DNA of 64,000 nucleotides from Mesorhizobium atlanticum (GCF_003289965.1 NZ_QMBQ01000001.1:620001-684000); one strand, 5' to 3'; numbered from the stretch's first letter, positions 1 to 9,404 are shown. Program-made: numbers and translations. Notes: generated by a model from the sequence alone, not told the origin.

Positions 1-262
1 CAACTACCTGCTTGACCCGCACACGGCCGCCGCCGTTCACGTCGCAGCCGCCAATGCCTCCGGTGCGGTGCCCATGGTGGTGCTCGGCACCGCGCATCCG
101 GCGAAATTCCCGGCCGCGGTCGAAGCCGCGAGCGGCGTCACCCCTGCCCTGCCTGCATGGCTAGGCGGCTTGATGACAGCCGACGAAAAATACACGATAC
201 TTCCCTCCGACTTGAAAATGGTGGAAGATTACGTGAACCGCCACTCGCGGGCGGCGCGTTAG
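1..262 (+). CDS. thrC: threonine synthase, C-terminal part (gene starts left of window)
   Basis: The frame is open from base 2 to a TAG at 260-262 and gives the last 86 residues of a threonine synthase. The enzyme converts O-phosphohomoserine to threonine with PLP. The segment has the typical end of the bacterial ThrC family: an early 'DPHTAAAVHVA' stretch, where the protein senses that the intact subunit has been reached, then a 'LGTAHPAKFP' strand and a 'LPSDLKMVEDYV' helix. The PLP lysine lies outside the window. It ends 14 bases before the M16 peptidase gene, so the two are probably co-transcribed. Homoserine kinase (thrB), the preceding pathway step, lies elsewhere in this window at 8.4-9.4 kb. 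Confidence 0.9.
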   Translation, partial: NYLLDPHTAAAVHVAAANASGAVPMVVLGTAHPAKFPAAVEAASGVTPALPAWLGGLMTADEKYTILPSDLKMVEDYVNRHSRAAR

Positions 263-276
263 GGAGTACTTGCCAT

Positions 277-1569
277 ATGGGTGTTGAGGTAAGCCGTCTG
301 TCGAACGGCCTGACAGTCGCCACCGAAACCCTTCCAAGCATCGAATCGGTTGCCCTAGGGGCCTGGGTGAAGTCCGGCGCCCGCAACGAGCGTGACGAAG
401 AGCATGGCATGGCCCATCTGCTCGAGCACATGGCGTTCAAGGGCACGAAGCGCCGCAGCGCCTTCGAGATCGCCTCGGAAATCGAGAATGTCGGCGGCGA
501 GATCAACGCCGCCACCAGCGTCGAGACGACCTCCTACTATGCCAGGGTGCTTTCCGACGACGTGCCGCTGGCGGTCGATATCCTGGCCGACATCCTGCAG
601 GAATCCGAATTCGATCCCGACGAGCTGGAGCGCGAGCAGCATGTGATCCTGCAGGAGATCGGCGCCGCCCACGACACGCCCGACGACATCGTCTTCGACC
701 GCTTCACCGAGACCGCCTTCCGCCATCAGACCATCGGCCGCTCGATCCTGGGCACGCCGGAGACGGTCAAATCCTTTACTTCCAGCCAGTTGCACGACTT
801 CATCGAGCGGCAATACGACGCCGAGCGCATGGTCCTCGTGGCGGCCGGCGACATCAAGCACGACAATTTCGTGCGCGAGGTCGAAAAGCGGCTCGGCGGC
901 TTCCGCGCCAAGGCGACGGGCAATATCCCGCAATACGCGCAATATGTCGGCGGCGACTTCCGCGAGGACCGCGACCTGATGGACGCGCAGATCGTGCTCG
1001 GCTTCGAGGGCCGCGCCTATCATGTGCGCGATTTCTACGCCTCGCAGGTGCTGTCGATGATCCTGGGCGGCGGCATGTCGTCGAGGCTGTTCCAGGAAGT
1101 GCGGGAGAAACGCGGCCTCTGCTACTCGGTCTATGCCTTCCACTGGGGTTTTTCCGACACCGGCATCTTCGGCGTGCATGCCGCCACCGGGCAGAGCGAC
1201 ATCGCCAAACTGGTGCCGGTGATCATCGACGAATTGCAGAAGGCCGGCGAGAGCATCCAGCAGGAAGAGCTCGACCGGGCGCGGGCGCAATATCGCGCCG
1301 GCCTCATCATGTCGGCCGAAAGCCCGGCCAGCCGGGCCTCTCAGATCGCCAGGCAGATGCTCCTGTTCGGCCGGCCGATCGCCAAGGAGGAATTGATGGA
1401 GCGGCTTTCGGCGCTGACCGTCGAGCGGCTGACCGACCTCTCCTCGCGGCTGTTCTCGACCAAGCCGACGCTCACCGCGGTCGGCCCCGTGGGCACGCTT
1501 GCGCCTTACGAGGCGATCCTTGAATCGCTTGCGGGCCCGCAGACGACGGCCCGCCGGCTCGCCGTCTAG
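277..1569 (+). CDS. M16 family zinc metallopeptidase (processing-peptidase-like)
   Basis: A 430-residue protein with the inverted zinc motif HLLEH at residues 47-51. The distal acidic helix 'ELEREQHVILQEI' follows about 75 residues later. The second M16 domain carries the conserved 'REKRGLCYSVYAF' segment around residue 275. Length and layout match the alphaproteobacterial relatives of the mitochondrial processing peptidase beta subunit. These are predicted to degrade peptides or process proteins in the cytoplasm; the bacterial substrate is not known from sequence. The start was placed at the ATG at 277, ten bases after AGGGAG, because homology begins with 'VEVSRLSNGLTVATE'. An upstream in-frame extension would run into thrC. 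The thrC-M16-acetyltransferase order is common in Rhizobiales. Confidence 0.92.
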   Translation: MGVEVSRLSNGLTVATETLPSIESVALGAWVKSGARNERDEEHGMAHLLEHMAFKGTKRRSAFEIASEIENVGGEINAATSVETTSYYARVLSDDVPLAVDILADILQESEFDPDELEREQHVILQEIGAAHDTPDDIVFDRFTETAFRHQTIGRSILGTPETVKSFTSSQLHDFIERQYDAERMVLVAAGDIKHDNFVREVEKRLGGFRAKATGNIPQYAQYVGGDFREDRDLMDAQIVLGFEGRAYHVRDFYASQVLSMILGGGMSSRLFQEVREKRGLCYSVYAFHWGFSDTGIFGVHAATGQSDIAKLVPVIIDELQKAGESIQQEELDRARAQYRAGLIMSAESPASRASQIARQMLLFGRPIAKEELMERLSALTVERLTDLSSRLFSTKPTLTAVGPVGTLAPYEAILESLAGPQTTARRLAV

Positions 1570-1585
1570 CCTCCGTTCCAGAGCC

Positions 1586-2182
1586 GTGTTCGCGCTCCCT
1601 TTCTTTCGCCGCGACCTGCCGGCACTGAAGGGCGAAAAGGTCACGCTGCGCGTGCCTCTGACCAACGACTATCGCGAATGGTCGACCTTGCGCGGCGAAA
1701 GCCGCGCCTTCCTCGAGCCCTGGGAGCCGCGCTGGCAGCCGGACGAGCTCGACCGTACCGCCTGGCGGCTGCGCATCAGCCGCTACCGCGAGGATTACGC
1801 GCAGGGCACCGCTATCGCGTTCTTCATCTTCGAAAAATCGAGCGGCAAGCTTGCCGGCGGCATCACGCTCGGCAACATCCGCCATGGCGTCGCGCAGAGC
1901 GGCCATATCGGCTACTGGATCGGCGAACGCTTCGGCAGCCGCGGCCTGATGACCGAGGCGGTCAAGCTGGTGTCGCGCTTTGCCTTCGATACGCTGAGGT
2001 TGCACCGGATCGAGGCTGCCTGTATTCCCGAAAACGCCCGGTCGATCCGCGTGCTTGAAAAAGCCGGATTCCGGCGCGAAGGACTTTTGCGATCCTATCT
2101 CAGGATCAACGGCGTCTGGCAGGATCACTACCTCTACGCCCGGATCGCGGACGATCCGCCGGGTGATGGAACGAAGGGCTGA
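1586..2182 (+). CDS. GNAT family N-acetyltransferase (RimJ/RimL type)
   Basis: A 198-residue protein of the RimJ/RimL branch of GNAT acetyltransferases, which transfer acetyl from acetyl-CoA to N-terminal or side-chain amines. Visible features are the N-terminal 'GEKVTLRVPLTNDY' strand, the 'IGYWIGERFGSRGLMTEAV' acetyl-CoA-binding loop with its following helix, and the C-terminal 'IPENARSIRVLEKAGFRREG' segment typical of the subfamily. The GTG at 1586 was chosen because the reading begins directly before the conserved first strand. No strong Shine-Dalgarno sequence is visible, which fits coupling to the M16 gene ending 16 bases upstream. The target, possibly a ribosomal protein, cannot be told from sequence. 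Confidence 0.85.
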   Translation: MFALPFFRRDLPALKGEKVTLRVPLTNDYREWSTLRGESRAFLEPWEPRWQPDELDRTAWRLRISRYREDYAQGTAIAFFIFEKSSGKLAGGITLGNIRHGVAQSGHIGYWIGERFGSRGLMTEAVKLVSRFAFDTLRLHRIEAACIPENARSIRVLEKAGFRREGLLRSYLRINGVWQDHYLYARIADDPPGDGTKG

Positions 2183-2184
2183 AT

Positions 2185-5073
2185 GTGACGAATTTTTCGC
2201 GATTAGCGTCGCTGTTCGCCCTCATCATGACGGTCGTGGTCACGCTTTTCTCGGCCATGCCGGCTTTCGCCGTCGAGCCGATCAAGATCGCGCGCGACGA
2301 CAAGGCGCTGGACCTTTCCGGCGCCGTGGAAATCTACCGGAACCAGGGCGAGAACTTCCAGGTTTCGACCGCGCCGGGCCCCGACGGCATCGTGCGGCGC
2401 ATCGAGGTGGAGGCCAATGACGCGCGCTCCAGCGGCGACTGGGCCGTCTTCGCGCTGGCCAACACCACCGACCAGCAGCTCGACCGGCTGATCGTCGCGC
2501 CGCATTTCCGCCTGGTGAACTCCGGCATCTTCTGGCCCGATCTCGGCTCGACGCGCATCGCCGCGATAACGCCCAGCGAGGGCTTCGCGCTCGACCGCCA
2601 GACAAGCCCCGACGCCGATGTGTTCCGCGTGACGCTGAACCCAGGAACGGTGGTGACCTTCATCGCCGAGCTCGCCTCGCCGAAGCTGCCGCAGGTCTAT
2701 CTGTGGGATCCGGATTCCTACAAGGACTCGGTCAATTCCTACACGCTGTTCCGCGGCATCGTCATCGGCATCTCGGGCCTTCTCGCGCTGTTCCTGACGA
2801 TCTTGTTCGTAGTCAAGGGGACCTCGATGTTTCCGGCGACGGCGGCGCTCGCCTGGGCGGTGCTGGCCTATATCTGCGTCGATTTCGGCTTCCTCAACAA
2901 GATCATAGAGATATCGCCCGGCAACGAGCAGATCTGGCGGGCCGGCACGGAGGTGGCGCTTGCCGGAACCTTCGTGGTGTTCCTGTTCGCCTACCTCAAC
3001 CTCAACCGGTGGCATGGCCATTTCAGCTACGGCGCCCTGGTCTGGATCCTCGGACTGCTTCTGATCGCGGGCGTCGCCATCGTCGATCCCGCGGTGGCCG
3101 CCGGCATCGCCCGCATCTCTTTCGCCGCCACCGCGCTCACCGGCCTCGGCCTCATCATCTTCCTCGGCATCCGCGGCTATGACCGGGCCATCATGCTGGT
3201 GCCAAGCTGGGTGATGGTGCTGCTATGGCTATGCGGGTCGTGGATGGCGATCACCGGCATGCTCGACAACGACATCGCGCAGCCGGCGCTGGGCGGTGGG
3301 CTGATCCTGATCATCCTGCTCATCGGCTTCACCGTCATGCAGCATGCCTTTGCCGGCGGCGGGGCGCATCAGGGCCTGTTCTCCGATCTCGAGCGGCAGG
3401 CGCTGGCGGTGGCCGGCTCGGGCGACATCGTCTGGGACTGGGACGTGCTGCGCGACCGCGTGGTGACCAAGCCGGACATCAGCCTGCAGCTCGGCCTGGC
3501 GCCCAACAGCCTTGGCGGTGCCGCCCGCAACTGGCTGCCGGTGCTGCATGCCGACGATCGCGATACATTCCGCACCACGCTCGACGTGGTGCTGGAGCAC
3601 CGCCGCGGCAAGGTGGCGCAGAATTTCCGCCTGCGCGGCGCCGACGGCCACTACCACTGGTTCTCGCTGCGCGCCCGCCCGGTGATCGGCTCCGACGGCG
3701 AGGTGATCCGCTGCGTCGGCACCATGGTCGACGTCACCGAGCAGAAGAAATCCGAGGAAAGGCTGCTGCACGACGCCGTGCACGACAATTTGACCGGCCT
3801 GCCGAACCGCGAATTGTTCATGAATCGGCTGGAGGCGATCATCTCGATCGCCCGCACCGAGGACAAGGTGCGCCCGACGGTCTTCATCATCGACATCGAC
3901 CGCTTCAAGCAGGTCAATGACGGCCTGGGCATTTCCGCCGGCGACACCATTCTGCTCACCGTCGCGCGCCGGCTGCACCGGCTGTTGAAGCCGAAGGATT
4001 CGCTGTCGCGCTTTGCCGGCGACCAGTTCGCGCTGATGCTGCTTTCGGAGCAGGATCCTGCCCGCATCGCGGCAATGGCCGATGCCATCAAGCACGCGAT
4101 CAACAATCCGATCACCTTCGCCAAGCGCGAGATCGTGCTCACCGCCTCGATCGGCCTGATCACCTGGACGACGGCGCAGACTTCCGCCGAGGATATGGTC
4201 AAGGACGCCGAGCTCGCCATGCACCAGGCCAAGCGCTTCGGCGGCGATCGCATCGAGCCGTTCCGGCCTGCCTTCCGCACTGTCGGCACCGACCGGCTGC
4301 AATTCGAATCCGACCTTCGCCGGGCCATCGAGCGGCGCGAGTTCACGCTTGCCTACCAGCCGATCGTGCGGCTGGAGGATGGCAGCGTCGCCGGCTTCGA
4401 GGCGCTGCTGCGATGGGACCACCCGCGTCGCGGCATGATCCCGCCGGGAGACTTCATCCCGGTGGCCGAGAACTGCGGGCTGATCGTGCAGCTTGGCCTG
4501 TTCGCCATGCAGCAGGCGGCCGAGGACCTTGCCTCCTGGCAGAAGCAGATCGGCGACGCGCCGCTGTCGGTGTCGGTCAACCTGTCCAGCCGCCAGCTGA
4601 TCCGCCGCGACCTGGTCAGCGACGTACGCTCCGTCATCGCGCGGGCCAACCTGAAGCCGCGCTGCTTCCGGCTCGAGCTCACCGAATCCCTGGTGATGGA
4701 CAATCCCGAGCAGACCGCGCATGTGCTGACCAAGCTGAAGCAGCTCGGCATCGGGCTGTCGCTCGACGATTTCGGCACCGGCTATTCCTCGCTCTCCTAT
4801 CTGACGCGCTTCCCCTTCGACACGATCAAGATCGACAAGAGTTTTGTCGACGACGCGACGCCGAAGCGGGCCGTGCTGCTCAAATCCATGGTCAACATGG
4901 CGCATGAGCTCGGGCTGTCGGTCGTGGCGGAAGGCATTTCCGACGAAAGCGACGCGCTGGAACTGCGCCAGATGGGCTGCGAATATGTCCAGAGCTTCAT
5001 GTTCGGCGCGCCGATGCCCGGCGACCAGGTGCTGAAGACGCTGAGGGAGCAGTATCCGCTGACCCAGGCTTAG
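2185..5073 (+). CDS. membrane PAS-GGDEF-EAL protein with degenerate GGDEF site (probable c-di-GMP phosphodiesterase)
   Basis: A 962-residue inner-membrane signalling protein. Order: signal peptide (1-30), periplasmic sensory region (30-190), about seven membrane helices (195-390), PAS domain (400-515), GGDEF domain (520-690) and EAL domain (700-955). The cyclase signature reads AGDQF near residue 610 instead of GGDEF, so diguanylate cyclase activity is unlikely. The EAL domain keeps EALLRW (about 737) and DDFGTGYSSL (about 861), so c-di-GMP hydrolysis is plausible, with the GGDEF domain perhaps binding GTP as a regulator. The N-terminal layout resembles the 7TM extracellular-sensor class. The GTG start at 2185 follows AAGGG by eight bases and lies 2 bases after the acetyltransferase stop. 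Confidence 0.92.
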   Translation: MTNFSRLASLFALIMTVVVTLFSAMPAFAVEPIKIARDDKALDLSGAVEIYRNQGENFQVSTAPGPDGIVRRIEVEANDARSSGDWAVFALANTTDQQLDRLIVAPHFRLVNSGIFWPDLGSTRIAAITPSEGFALDRQTSPDADVFRVTLNPGTVVTFIAELASPKLPQVYLWDPDSYKDSVNSYTLFRGIVIGISGLLALFLTILFVVKGTSMFPATAALAWAVLAYICVDFGFLNKIIEISPGNEQIWRAGTEVALAGTFVVFLFAYLNLNRWHGHFSYGALVWILGLLLIAGVAIVDPAVAAGIARISFAATALTGLGLIIFLGIRGYDRAIMLVPSWVMVLLWLCGSWMAITGMLDNDIAQPALGGGLILIILLIGFTVMQHAFAGGGAHQGLFSDLERQALAVAGSGDIVWDWDVLRDRVVTKPDISLQLGLAPNSLGGAARNWLPVLHADDRDTFRTTLDVVLEHRRGKVAQNFRLRGADGHYHWFSLRARPVIGSDGEVIRCVGTMVDVTEQKKSEERLLHDAVHDNLTGLPNRELFMNRLEAIISIARTEDKVRPTVFIIDIDRFKQVNDGLGISAGDTILLTVARRLHRLLKPKDSLSRFAGDQFALMLLSEQDPARIAAMADAIKHAINNPITFAKREIVLTASIGLITWTTAQTSAEDMVKDAELAMHQAKRFGGDRIEPFRPAFRTVGTDRLQFESDLRRAIERREFTLAYQPIVRLEDGSVAGFEALLRWDHPRRGMIPPGDFIPVAENCGLIVQLGLFAMQQAAEDLASWQKQIGDAPLSVSVNLSSRQLIRRDLVSDVRSVIARANLKPRCFRLELTESLVMDNPEQTAHVLTKLKQLGIGLSLDDFGTGYSSLSYLTRFPFDTIKIDKSFVDDATPKRAVLLKSMVNMAHELGLSVVAEGISDESDALELRQMGCEYVQSFMFGAPMPGDQVLKTLREQYPLTQA

Positions 5074-5082
5074 AGGCCCATC

Positions 5083-5270
5083 GCTTCGTCATCCTAGGGC
5101 GGAGCAAGGAGCGAAGCGACGCGCGGAGACCCCCAGGATCCATGCCGTGACGCTAAGGCGTTGAAAACGGTGCGGAATTCTGCACCTCCGCACCTACGGT
5201 CGATGTAACGGAAAAGATCCTAGGGTCTTCGCGACGGAGCTACGCTCCTGCTTCGCCCTAGGATGACGAC
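5083..5270. repeat. intergenic palindromic repeat, family A copy 1
   Basis: The element fills the gap between the EAL gene and yqgE. Its ends form a perfect 13-bp inverted repeat (GTCATCCTAGGGC at 5088-5100 against GCCCTAGGATGAC at 5255-5267). The same layout recurs at 38038-38230, with shared blocks such as GGAGCGAAGCGACGCGC. It has no coding potential and lies downstream of two convergent genes. It looks like a miniature palindromic element of the kind dispersed in rhizobial chromosomes; no transposase is nearby. Confidence 0.75.
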
Positions 5271-5299
5271 GGCGCGGGCGTTTGCGCTAGTCGCGAGCG

Positions 5300-5908
5300 T
5301 CAAGCGTGCCCCGCAGCCGCGCTCAGATGGGCAAGATCGATGCCGATCGAGGCCAGGATACGGTCGTATTTGCGCTCGATGTCGGCGTCGAACAGAAGTT
5401 CCTGCGTCGCCGGGCAGGTCAGCCAGCCGTTCTCGGCGATCTCGCTTTCGAGCTGGCCGGCGCCCCAGCCGGAATAGCCAAGCGCCATCAGCGCATGGCG
5501 CGGGCCGCGCCCCGTGGAGATTGCGCGCAATATGTCGACGGTTGCGGTCAGGCAGATGTCGTCGGAAACGTTAAGCGAGGATTCCACGCGATAGTCGCCG
5601 GAATGCAGCACGAAGCCGCGGCTGCGGTCGACCGGCCCACCATTGCGCACGACGAAATCGCGCGTATGCGCCGGCAGTCGGATCGCTTCCTGCTCGTTCA
5701 TGATGCCGAGCTGCACCAGCAGGTCCGGAAACAGCATCTGCTGCGTCTGGTTGATGATCAGCCCCATCGCGCCCTCGTCGCTATGGGCGCAGATGTAGAT
5801 GACGGAGCGCGCGAAGCGGTCGTCCTTCATGCCAGGCATGGCAATCAGGAACTGGTCGTCGAGGAAACCGCGTCCGGCGGCCGCCTTCTTGTGGCGCAGC
5901 AAGTCCAT
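5300..5908 (-). CDS. YqgE/AlgH family protein (UPF0301)
   Basis: A 202-residue cytoplasmic protein of the YqgE/AlgH family. It starts with the family hallmark '[28 protein letters not shown]' region and contains '[14 protein letters not shown]' and '[24 protein letters not shown]', all typical of the fold. The molecular function of the family is not established: AlgH was named from Pseudomonas alginate regulation, and no catalytic residues are agreed. It is read away from the DsbD-like gene, with 126 bases between the two starts. Confidence 0.93.
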   Translation of the reverse strand: MDLLRHKKAAAGRGFLDDQFLIAMPGMKDDRFARSVIYICAHSDEGAMGLIINQTQQMLFPDLLVQLGIMNEQEAIRLPAHTRDFVVRNGGPVDRSRGFVLHSGDYRVESSLNVSDDICLTATVDILRAISTGRGPRHALMALGYSGWGAGQLESEIAENGWLTCPATQELLFDADIERKYDRILASIGIDLAHLSAAAGHA

Positions 5909-6034
5909 GGGGGGAGCGTAACGCGTTTCGGCAGCGCCGAAAAGATGCTGTCAGTCCCCGATGTAACGCAAATATGATACCGGGAGAGCGACGAGGCCAT
6001 TGCGCGGCCAAGAACGGACGGTCAAATCACCGCC

Positions 6035-6841
6035 ATGCGATACATGAAGATACTGGTTGTCGGCGTCGTTTTGGGGTGGGCTGCAAGCCTCCCTGCCGAG
6101 GCCTCCTCCTCGATCTGGTACAATTCCGAAGGCGGCAAGGTACGGCTGGTGACCACCGGCAAGCCGGACGAGGCCGGCAAGATCCACGGCGTGCTCGACA
6201 TAGCTCTGAAGCCCGGCTGGAAGACCTATTGGCGCGATCCGGGCGATGCCGGCGTGCCGCCGCAGCTCGACATATCCGGCAGCACCAACATCGCCGACGC
6301 CCAATTGTCTTTCCCGCCGCCGCAGCGTCATGACGACGGCTACGGCAAATGGTCCGGCTATGATCGTCCGGTGTCGCTGCCGGTGACCTTCACGGTGTCC
6401 TCGCCCGGCCAACCAGCGACGATCGACGCCCATGTCTTCCTCGGCATCTGCGAGACGATCTGCATTCCGGTGCAGACTCGGCTCAGCGTCGATCCCGCGT
6501 CCGATCCGGACAACGCGACCGACGCGGCATTGGTCAAAACCGCGCTTGCGACGCTGCCCTCCCCGGCCCGACCCGATTTCGGCATCAATGTGCTGCCCGG
6601 CGATCACGAAACCCTTGTTGTCCAGGCGCAGTCGCCCGGCGATCCGGAATCCGTCGACTTCTTCATCGCCGGCGAACGCGACTACATGTTCGGCGCGCCG
6701 GTGCGCAGCCAGAAGGACGGCAAGCTCGTCTTCACCGTGCCGATCCTCGACCGGCCATCGGCCACGCCGACCGATGGTGGGCTGTATTACACGCTGACCA
6801 GCGCCGAGGGCTCGGTGGACGGGTTGCTGCCTTTCCCTTGA
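6035..6841 (+). CDS. exported protein with DsbD N-terminal-like (thiol:disulfide interchange) domain
   Basis: A 268-residue protein with an N-terminal signal sequence (about residues 1-22, ending near 'PAEA'). One domain related to the periplasmic alpha domain of DsbD follows. The segment 'ALKPGWKTYWRDPGDAGVPP' is typical of this family, and the pair of cysteines in 'FLGICETICIPV' (C-x3-C) is the likely redox pair. No membrane domain or thioredoxin domain follows, so this is a stand-alone periplasmic module that would exchange electrons with an unseen partner. A peroxiredoxin gene begins 86 bases downstream, suggesting a shared thiol-redox role. The ATG at 6035 opens the signal peptide; ATG 6047 is a possible alternative. 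Confidence 0.85.
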   Translation: MRYMKILVVGVVLGWAASLPAEASSSIWYNSEGGKVRLVTTGKPDEAGKIHGVLDIALKPGWKTYWRDPGDAGVPPQLDISGSTNIADAQLSFPPPQRHDDGYGKWSGYDRPVSLPVTFTVSSPGQPATIDAHVFLGICETICIPVQTRLSVDPASDPDNATDAALVKTALATLPSPARPDFGINVLPGDHETLVVQAQSPGDPESVDFFIAGERDYMFGAPVRSQKDGKLVFTVPILDRPSATPTDGGLYYTLTSAEGSVDGLLPFP

Positions 6842-6926
6842 TCCAGCATTAGCGCAACGGTTGCGGGAAGCCGTCCGGTCCGATATCGAAGGCGTCGATC
6901 TTCCCTATCTCGCAAGCGAGGAACCC

Positions 6927-7409
6927 ATGACCATTTCGGTTGGCGAAAAACTGCCCGCATCGAGCTTCAAGGTGATGACCGCCGACGGCGCCAAGCCGAT
7001 CACCGGCGATGAGATCTTCGCTGGCAAGAAGGTGGTGCTGTTCGGCGTCCCCGGCGCCTTCACGCCGACCTGCAGCAATAACCATCTGCCGGGCTATCTG
7101 GAGAACCATGACGCCATCCTGGCGCGCGGCGTCGACACGATCGCCGTCGTTTCGGTCAACGACGTCCACGTCATGGGCGCCTGGGCGCACTTCACCGGCG
7201 GCGAAGGCAAGATCCTCTACCTCGCCGACGGCAGCGGCGATTTCGCCAAGTCGGTCGGGCTCGACAACGATCTTTCCGCGGCCGGAATGGGCCTGCGCTC
7301 GAAGCGCTTCTCAATGATCGTCGACGACGGCAAGGTCGTGGCGCTCAATGTTGAAACCAAGCCGGGCGTCGACGAGAGCGGCGCGGCGAAAATCCTCGAG
7401 CAGCTCTGA
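6927..7409 (+). CDS. peroxiredoxin (Prx5 type, 1-Cys)
   Basis: A 160-residue thiol peroxidase of the Prx5 subfamily that reduces hydroperoxides. The active-site motif PGAFTPTC lies near residues 41-48, with the conserved Arg in 'GLRSKRFSMIVDDGKV' later. The peroxidatic Cys is the only cysteine in the protein, so it must be recycled by an external reductant such as glutathione/glutaredoxin or a thioredoxin. The ATG at 6927 was chosen because homology starts at 'ISVGEKLPASSFKV' and a GAGGAA site precedes it; an upstream in-frame ATG adds residues without family match. Its stop overlaps the next start (TGATG), so the two genes are translationally coupled. Confidence 0.92.
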   Translation: MTISVGEKLPASSFKVMTADGAKPITGDEIFAGKKVVLFGVPGAFTPTCSNNHLPGYLENHDAILARGVDTIAVVSVNDVHVMGAWAHFTGGEGKILYLADGSGDFAKSVGLDNDLSAAGMGLRSKRFSMIVDDGKVVALNVETKPGVDESGAAKILEQL

Positions 7410-7885
7410 TGCTCGACATCGCCTGGCGCGCGGCGGCGATCGGCATCGGCGCCACGGTGTTCATGGATATCTGGGCGGTCATTCTCAACAAGGCGATCGG
7501 CCAGCCCTTGCCCAACTGGGGCATGGTCGGACGCTGGGTCCGGCATCTCCCGCAGAGGGTTTTCCACGACGATATCGGCAATGCCGCGCCCTATGCGCAT
7601 GAAAAAGCGCTCGGCTGGGCATTCCACTACCTCGTCGGCATCCTTTACAGCGTGATCCTGGTGGCGCTCGCCGGCGCGGGCTGGCTGGCGGCGCCGACCT
7701 TCCTGCCGGCCTTCATCCTCGGCATCGTCACGGTCGGGGCCGGCTGGTTCCTGCTGGCGCCGGGCATGGGCGCCGGCTGGGCGGCATCCAAGCTCCCCAA
7801 TCCGACGAAGGTGCGCGCGCTGAACCTCGTGGCGCACACCGTGTTCGCGCTCGGCATGTTCTCGACAGCGCTGCTGATCCGGTGA
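7409..7885 (+). CDS. DUF2938 family integral membrane protein
   Basis: A 158-residue protein with four predicted membrane helices. It belongs to the DUF2938 family, recognisable by its first helix 'GATVFMDIWAVILNKAIG', the 'LPNWGMVGRW' loop and 'GWAFHYLVGILYSVIL'. No biochemical role is established. The start ATG overlaps the peroxiredoxin stop by one base, which argues for co-expression with the redox genes upstream. The gene is convergent with rnhA, 20 bases apart. Confidence 0.82.
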   Translation: MLDIAWRAAAIGIGATVFMDIWAVILNKAIGQPLPNWGMVGRWVRHLPQRVFHDDIGNAAPYAHEKALGWAFHYLVGILYSVILVALAGAGWLAAPTFLPAFILGIVTVGAGWFLLAPGMGAGWAASKLPNPTKVRALNLVAHTVFALGMFSTALLIR

Positions 7886-7905
7886 AGCGAGAAGCCGTCG
7901 GACTC

Positions 7906-8439
7906 TCAATAACTTTGGGTCGAACGTCTGGGCGTAGGCTTCCTTGCCGGGGTGCCTTCCTGCGTTGACGCTGCCGCCACCGGCGCAGGCCTTGCAAGCT
8001 TCGGCTTGAACGGCGCCATGCCTTGCCGGGCCAGTTCGTCGGCGCGTTCGTTCTCAGGGTGGCCGGCATGGCCCTTCACCCAGTACCAGGTCACCTTGTG
8101 GCGGCGGTTGGCCTCGTCGAGCGCCTGCCAGAGCTCGCCATTCTTGACCGGCTTTCTGTCGCCGGTCTTCCAGCCGTTCTTCTTCCAGCCATGGATCCAT
8201 TTGGAGATGCCGTCCATGACGTATTTGCTGTCGGTGTAGAGGTCGACCGCGCAGGGCTCCTTCAGCGCGTTGAGCGCGGTGATGGCCGCGAGCAGCTCCA
8301 TGCGGTTGTTGGTGGTCTCGGCCTCGCCACCGTACAGTTCCTTGGTCACACCGTTGTAGCGCAGCACGGCGCCCCACCCGCCCGGCCCGGGATTGCCCGA
8401 GCAGGCGCCGTCGGTGAAGATCTCGATCTTTTTGTTCAT
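7906..8439 (-). CDS. rnhA: ribonuclease HI
   Basis: A 177-residue RNase HI that cleaves the RNA strand of RNA-DNA hybrids during replication and repair. All four DEDD residues are visible: Asp in '[16 protein letters not shown]', Glu in '[10 protein letters not shown]', Asp in 'LYTDSKYVM' and Asp in 'NERADELAR'. The '[16 protein letters not shown]' basic protrusion that grips the hybrid is present. The C-terminal 25 residues, rich in Ala, Pro, Arg and Ser, extend beyond the usual ~150-residue core and look disordered. The start overlaps the thrB stop by four bases, making it the last gene of ispH-thrB-rnhA. Confidence 0.97.
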   Translation of the reverse strand: MNKKIEIFTDGACSGNPGPGGWGAVLRYNGVTKELYGGEAETTNNRMELLAAITALNALKEPCAVDLYTDSKYVMDGISKWIHGWKKNGWKTGDRKPVKNGELWQALDEANRRHKVTWYWVKGHAGHPENERADELARQGMAPFKPKLARPAPVAAASTQEGTPARKPTPRRSTQSY

Positions 8440-9398
8440 GTCAGCCCGTATTCGGATGGCGACCTGATCGCGCGGTGGAAGCGCATGCGGCGGATATATT
8501 CGGTCGGGTCACGCTTCATCACCAGTCCGCCATCAGGAATGGTCAGCCAGTCGTAGAGGCGGGTCAGCATGAAGCGCAGCGCCGAGCCGCGCGCCAGCAT
8601 CGGCATAGCCGCCTTCTCGTCGGCCGTGAGCGGCCGCACCGACTGGTAGCCGGAAAGCAGCGCCGTCCCCTTGGTCAGGTTGAAGGAAAAATCCTTCTCG
8701 AAGCACCAGGCGTTGAGGCAGGTGGCGACGTCGTAAGCGTAGAGATCGTCGCAGGCGAAATAGAAGTCGATCAGCCCGGACAGCTTCTCGCCGAGGAAGA
8801 AGACATTGTCCGGGAACAGATCGGCGTGGATGATGCCTTGCGGCAGGCCAGTCGGCCAGTTGCGCTCGAAATCGCGAAAGTCGGCATCGACCTCCGCCGC
8901 CAGGCCCGGCTCGACCTCATCGGCTCGGTCGCGCGAGGCCGCCCAGAGCTTGCGCCAGCCATCGATCGCCAGCGCGTTCGGCCTTCTCATCTGAAAATCC
9001 TGGCCGGCAATATGGAGGCTGGCGAGCGCCTTGCCCACTTCCGCGCAATGCGCGGCGGCCGGCCGCCTGAGCGACAGGCCTTCGAGGAAGGTGATGATCA
9101 CCGCCGGACGGCCGGCGAGCGTGCCGATGACAGTGCCGTCATGCGCCGTGACCGGCAGCGGGCAGGAAATGCCCTTCCTGGCGAGATGGCCCATGAGGCC
9201 GAGAAAGAACGGCAGGTCGGCCTTGTCGACGCGCTTCTCGTAGAGCGTCAGGATGTAGGAGCCGGTCGAGGCGTGGACCAGGAAGTTGGAATTCTCGGTG
9301 CCCTCGGCGATGCCCTTGTAGGAGAGCAATTCCCCCACCGGATAGGCTTTGAGGAATGCGGTCAACTCGCCTTCGTTGACGTCGGTGTAGACGGCCAT
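8436..9398 (-). CDS. thrB: homoserine kinase (ThrB, aminoglycoside-phosphotransferase fold)
   Basis: A 320-residue homoserine kinase of the choline-kinase/APH fold (ThrB2 type), unrelated to the GHMP-type enzyme of E. coli. It phosphorylates homoserine before threonine synthase acts. Seen in sequence: '[13 protein letters not shown]' (nucleotide-binding loop), '[13 protein letters not shown]' (Brenner-type catalytic motif near residue 195) and '[18 protein letters not shown]' (metal-binding Asp). It lies six bases downstream of ispH and overlaps rnhA by four bases. The ispH-thrB-rnhA order is conserved in Rhizobiales, with no obvious metabolic link among the three. Confidence 0.95.
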   Translation of the reverse strand: MAVYTDVNEGELTAFLKAYPVGELLSYKGIAEGTENSNFLVHASTGSYILTLYEKRVDKADLPFFLGLMGHLARKGISCPLPVTAHDGTVIGTLAGRPAVIITFLEGLSLRRPAAAHCAEVGKALASLHIAGQDFQMRRPNALAIDGWRKLWAASRDRADEVEPGLAAEVDADFRDFERNWPTGLPQGIIHADLFPDNVFFLGEKLSGLIDFYFACDDLYAYDVATCLNAWCFEKDFSFNLTKGTALLSGYQSVRPLTADEKAAMPMLARGSALRFMLTRLYDWLTIPDGGLVMKRDPTEYIRRMRFHRAIRSPSEYGLT

Positions 9399-9404
9399 CC
9401 TGCT

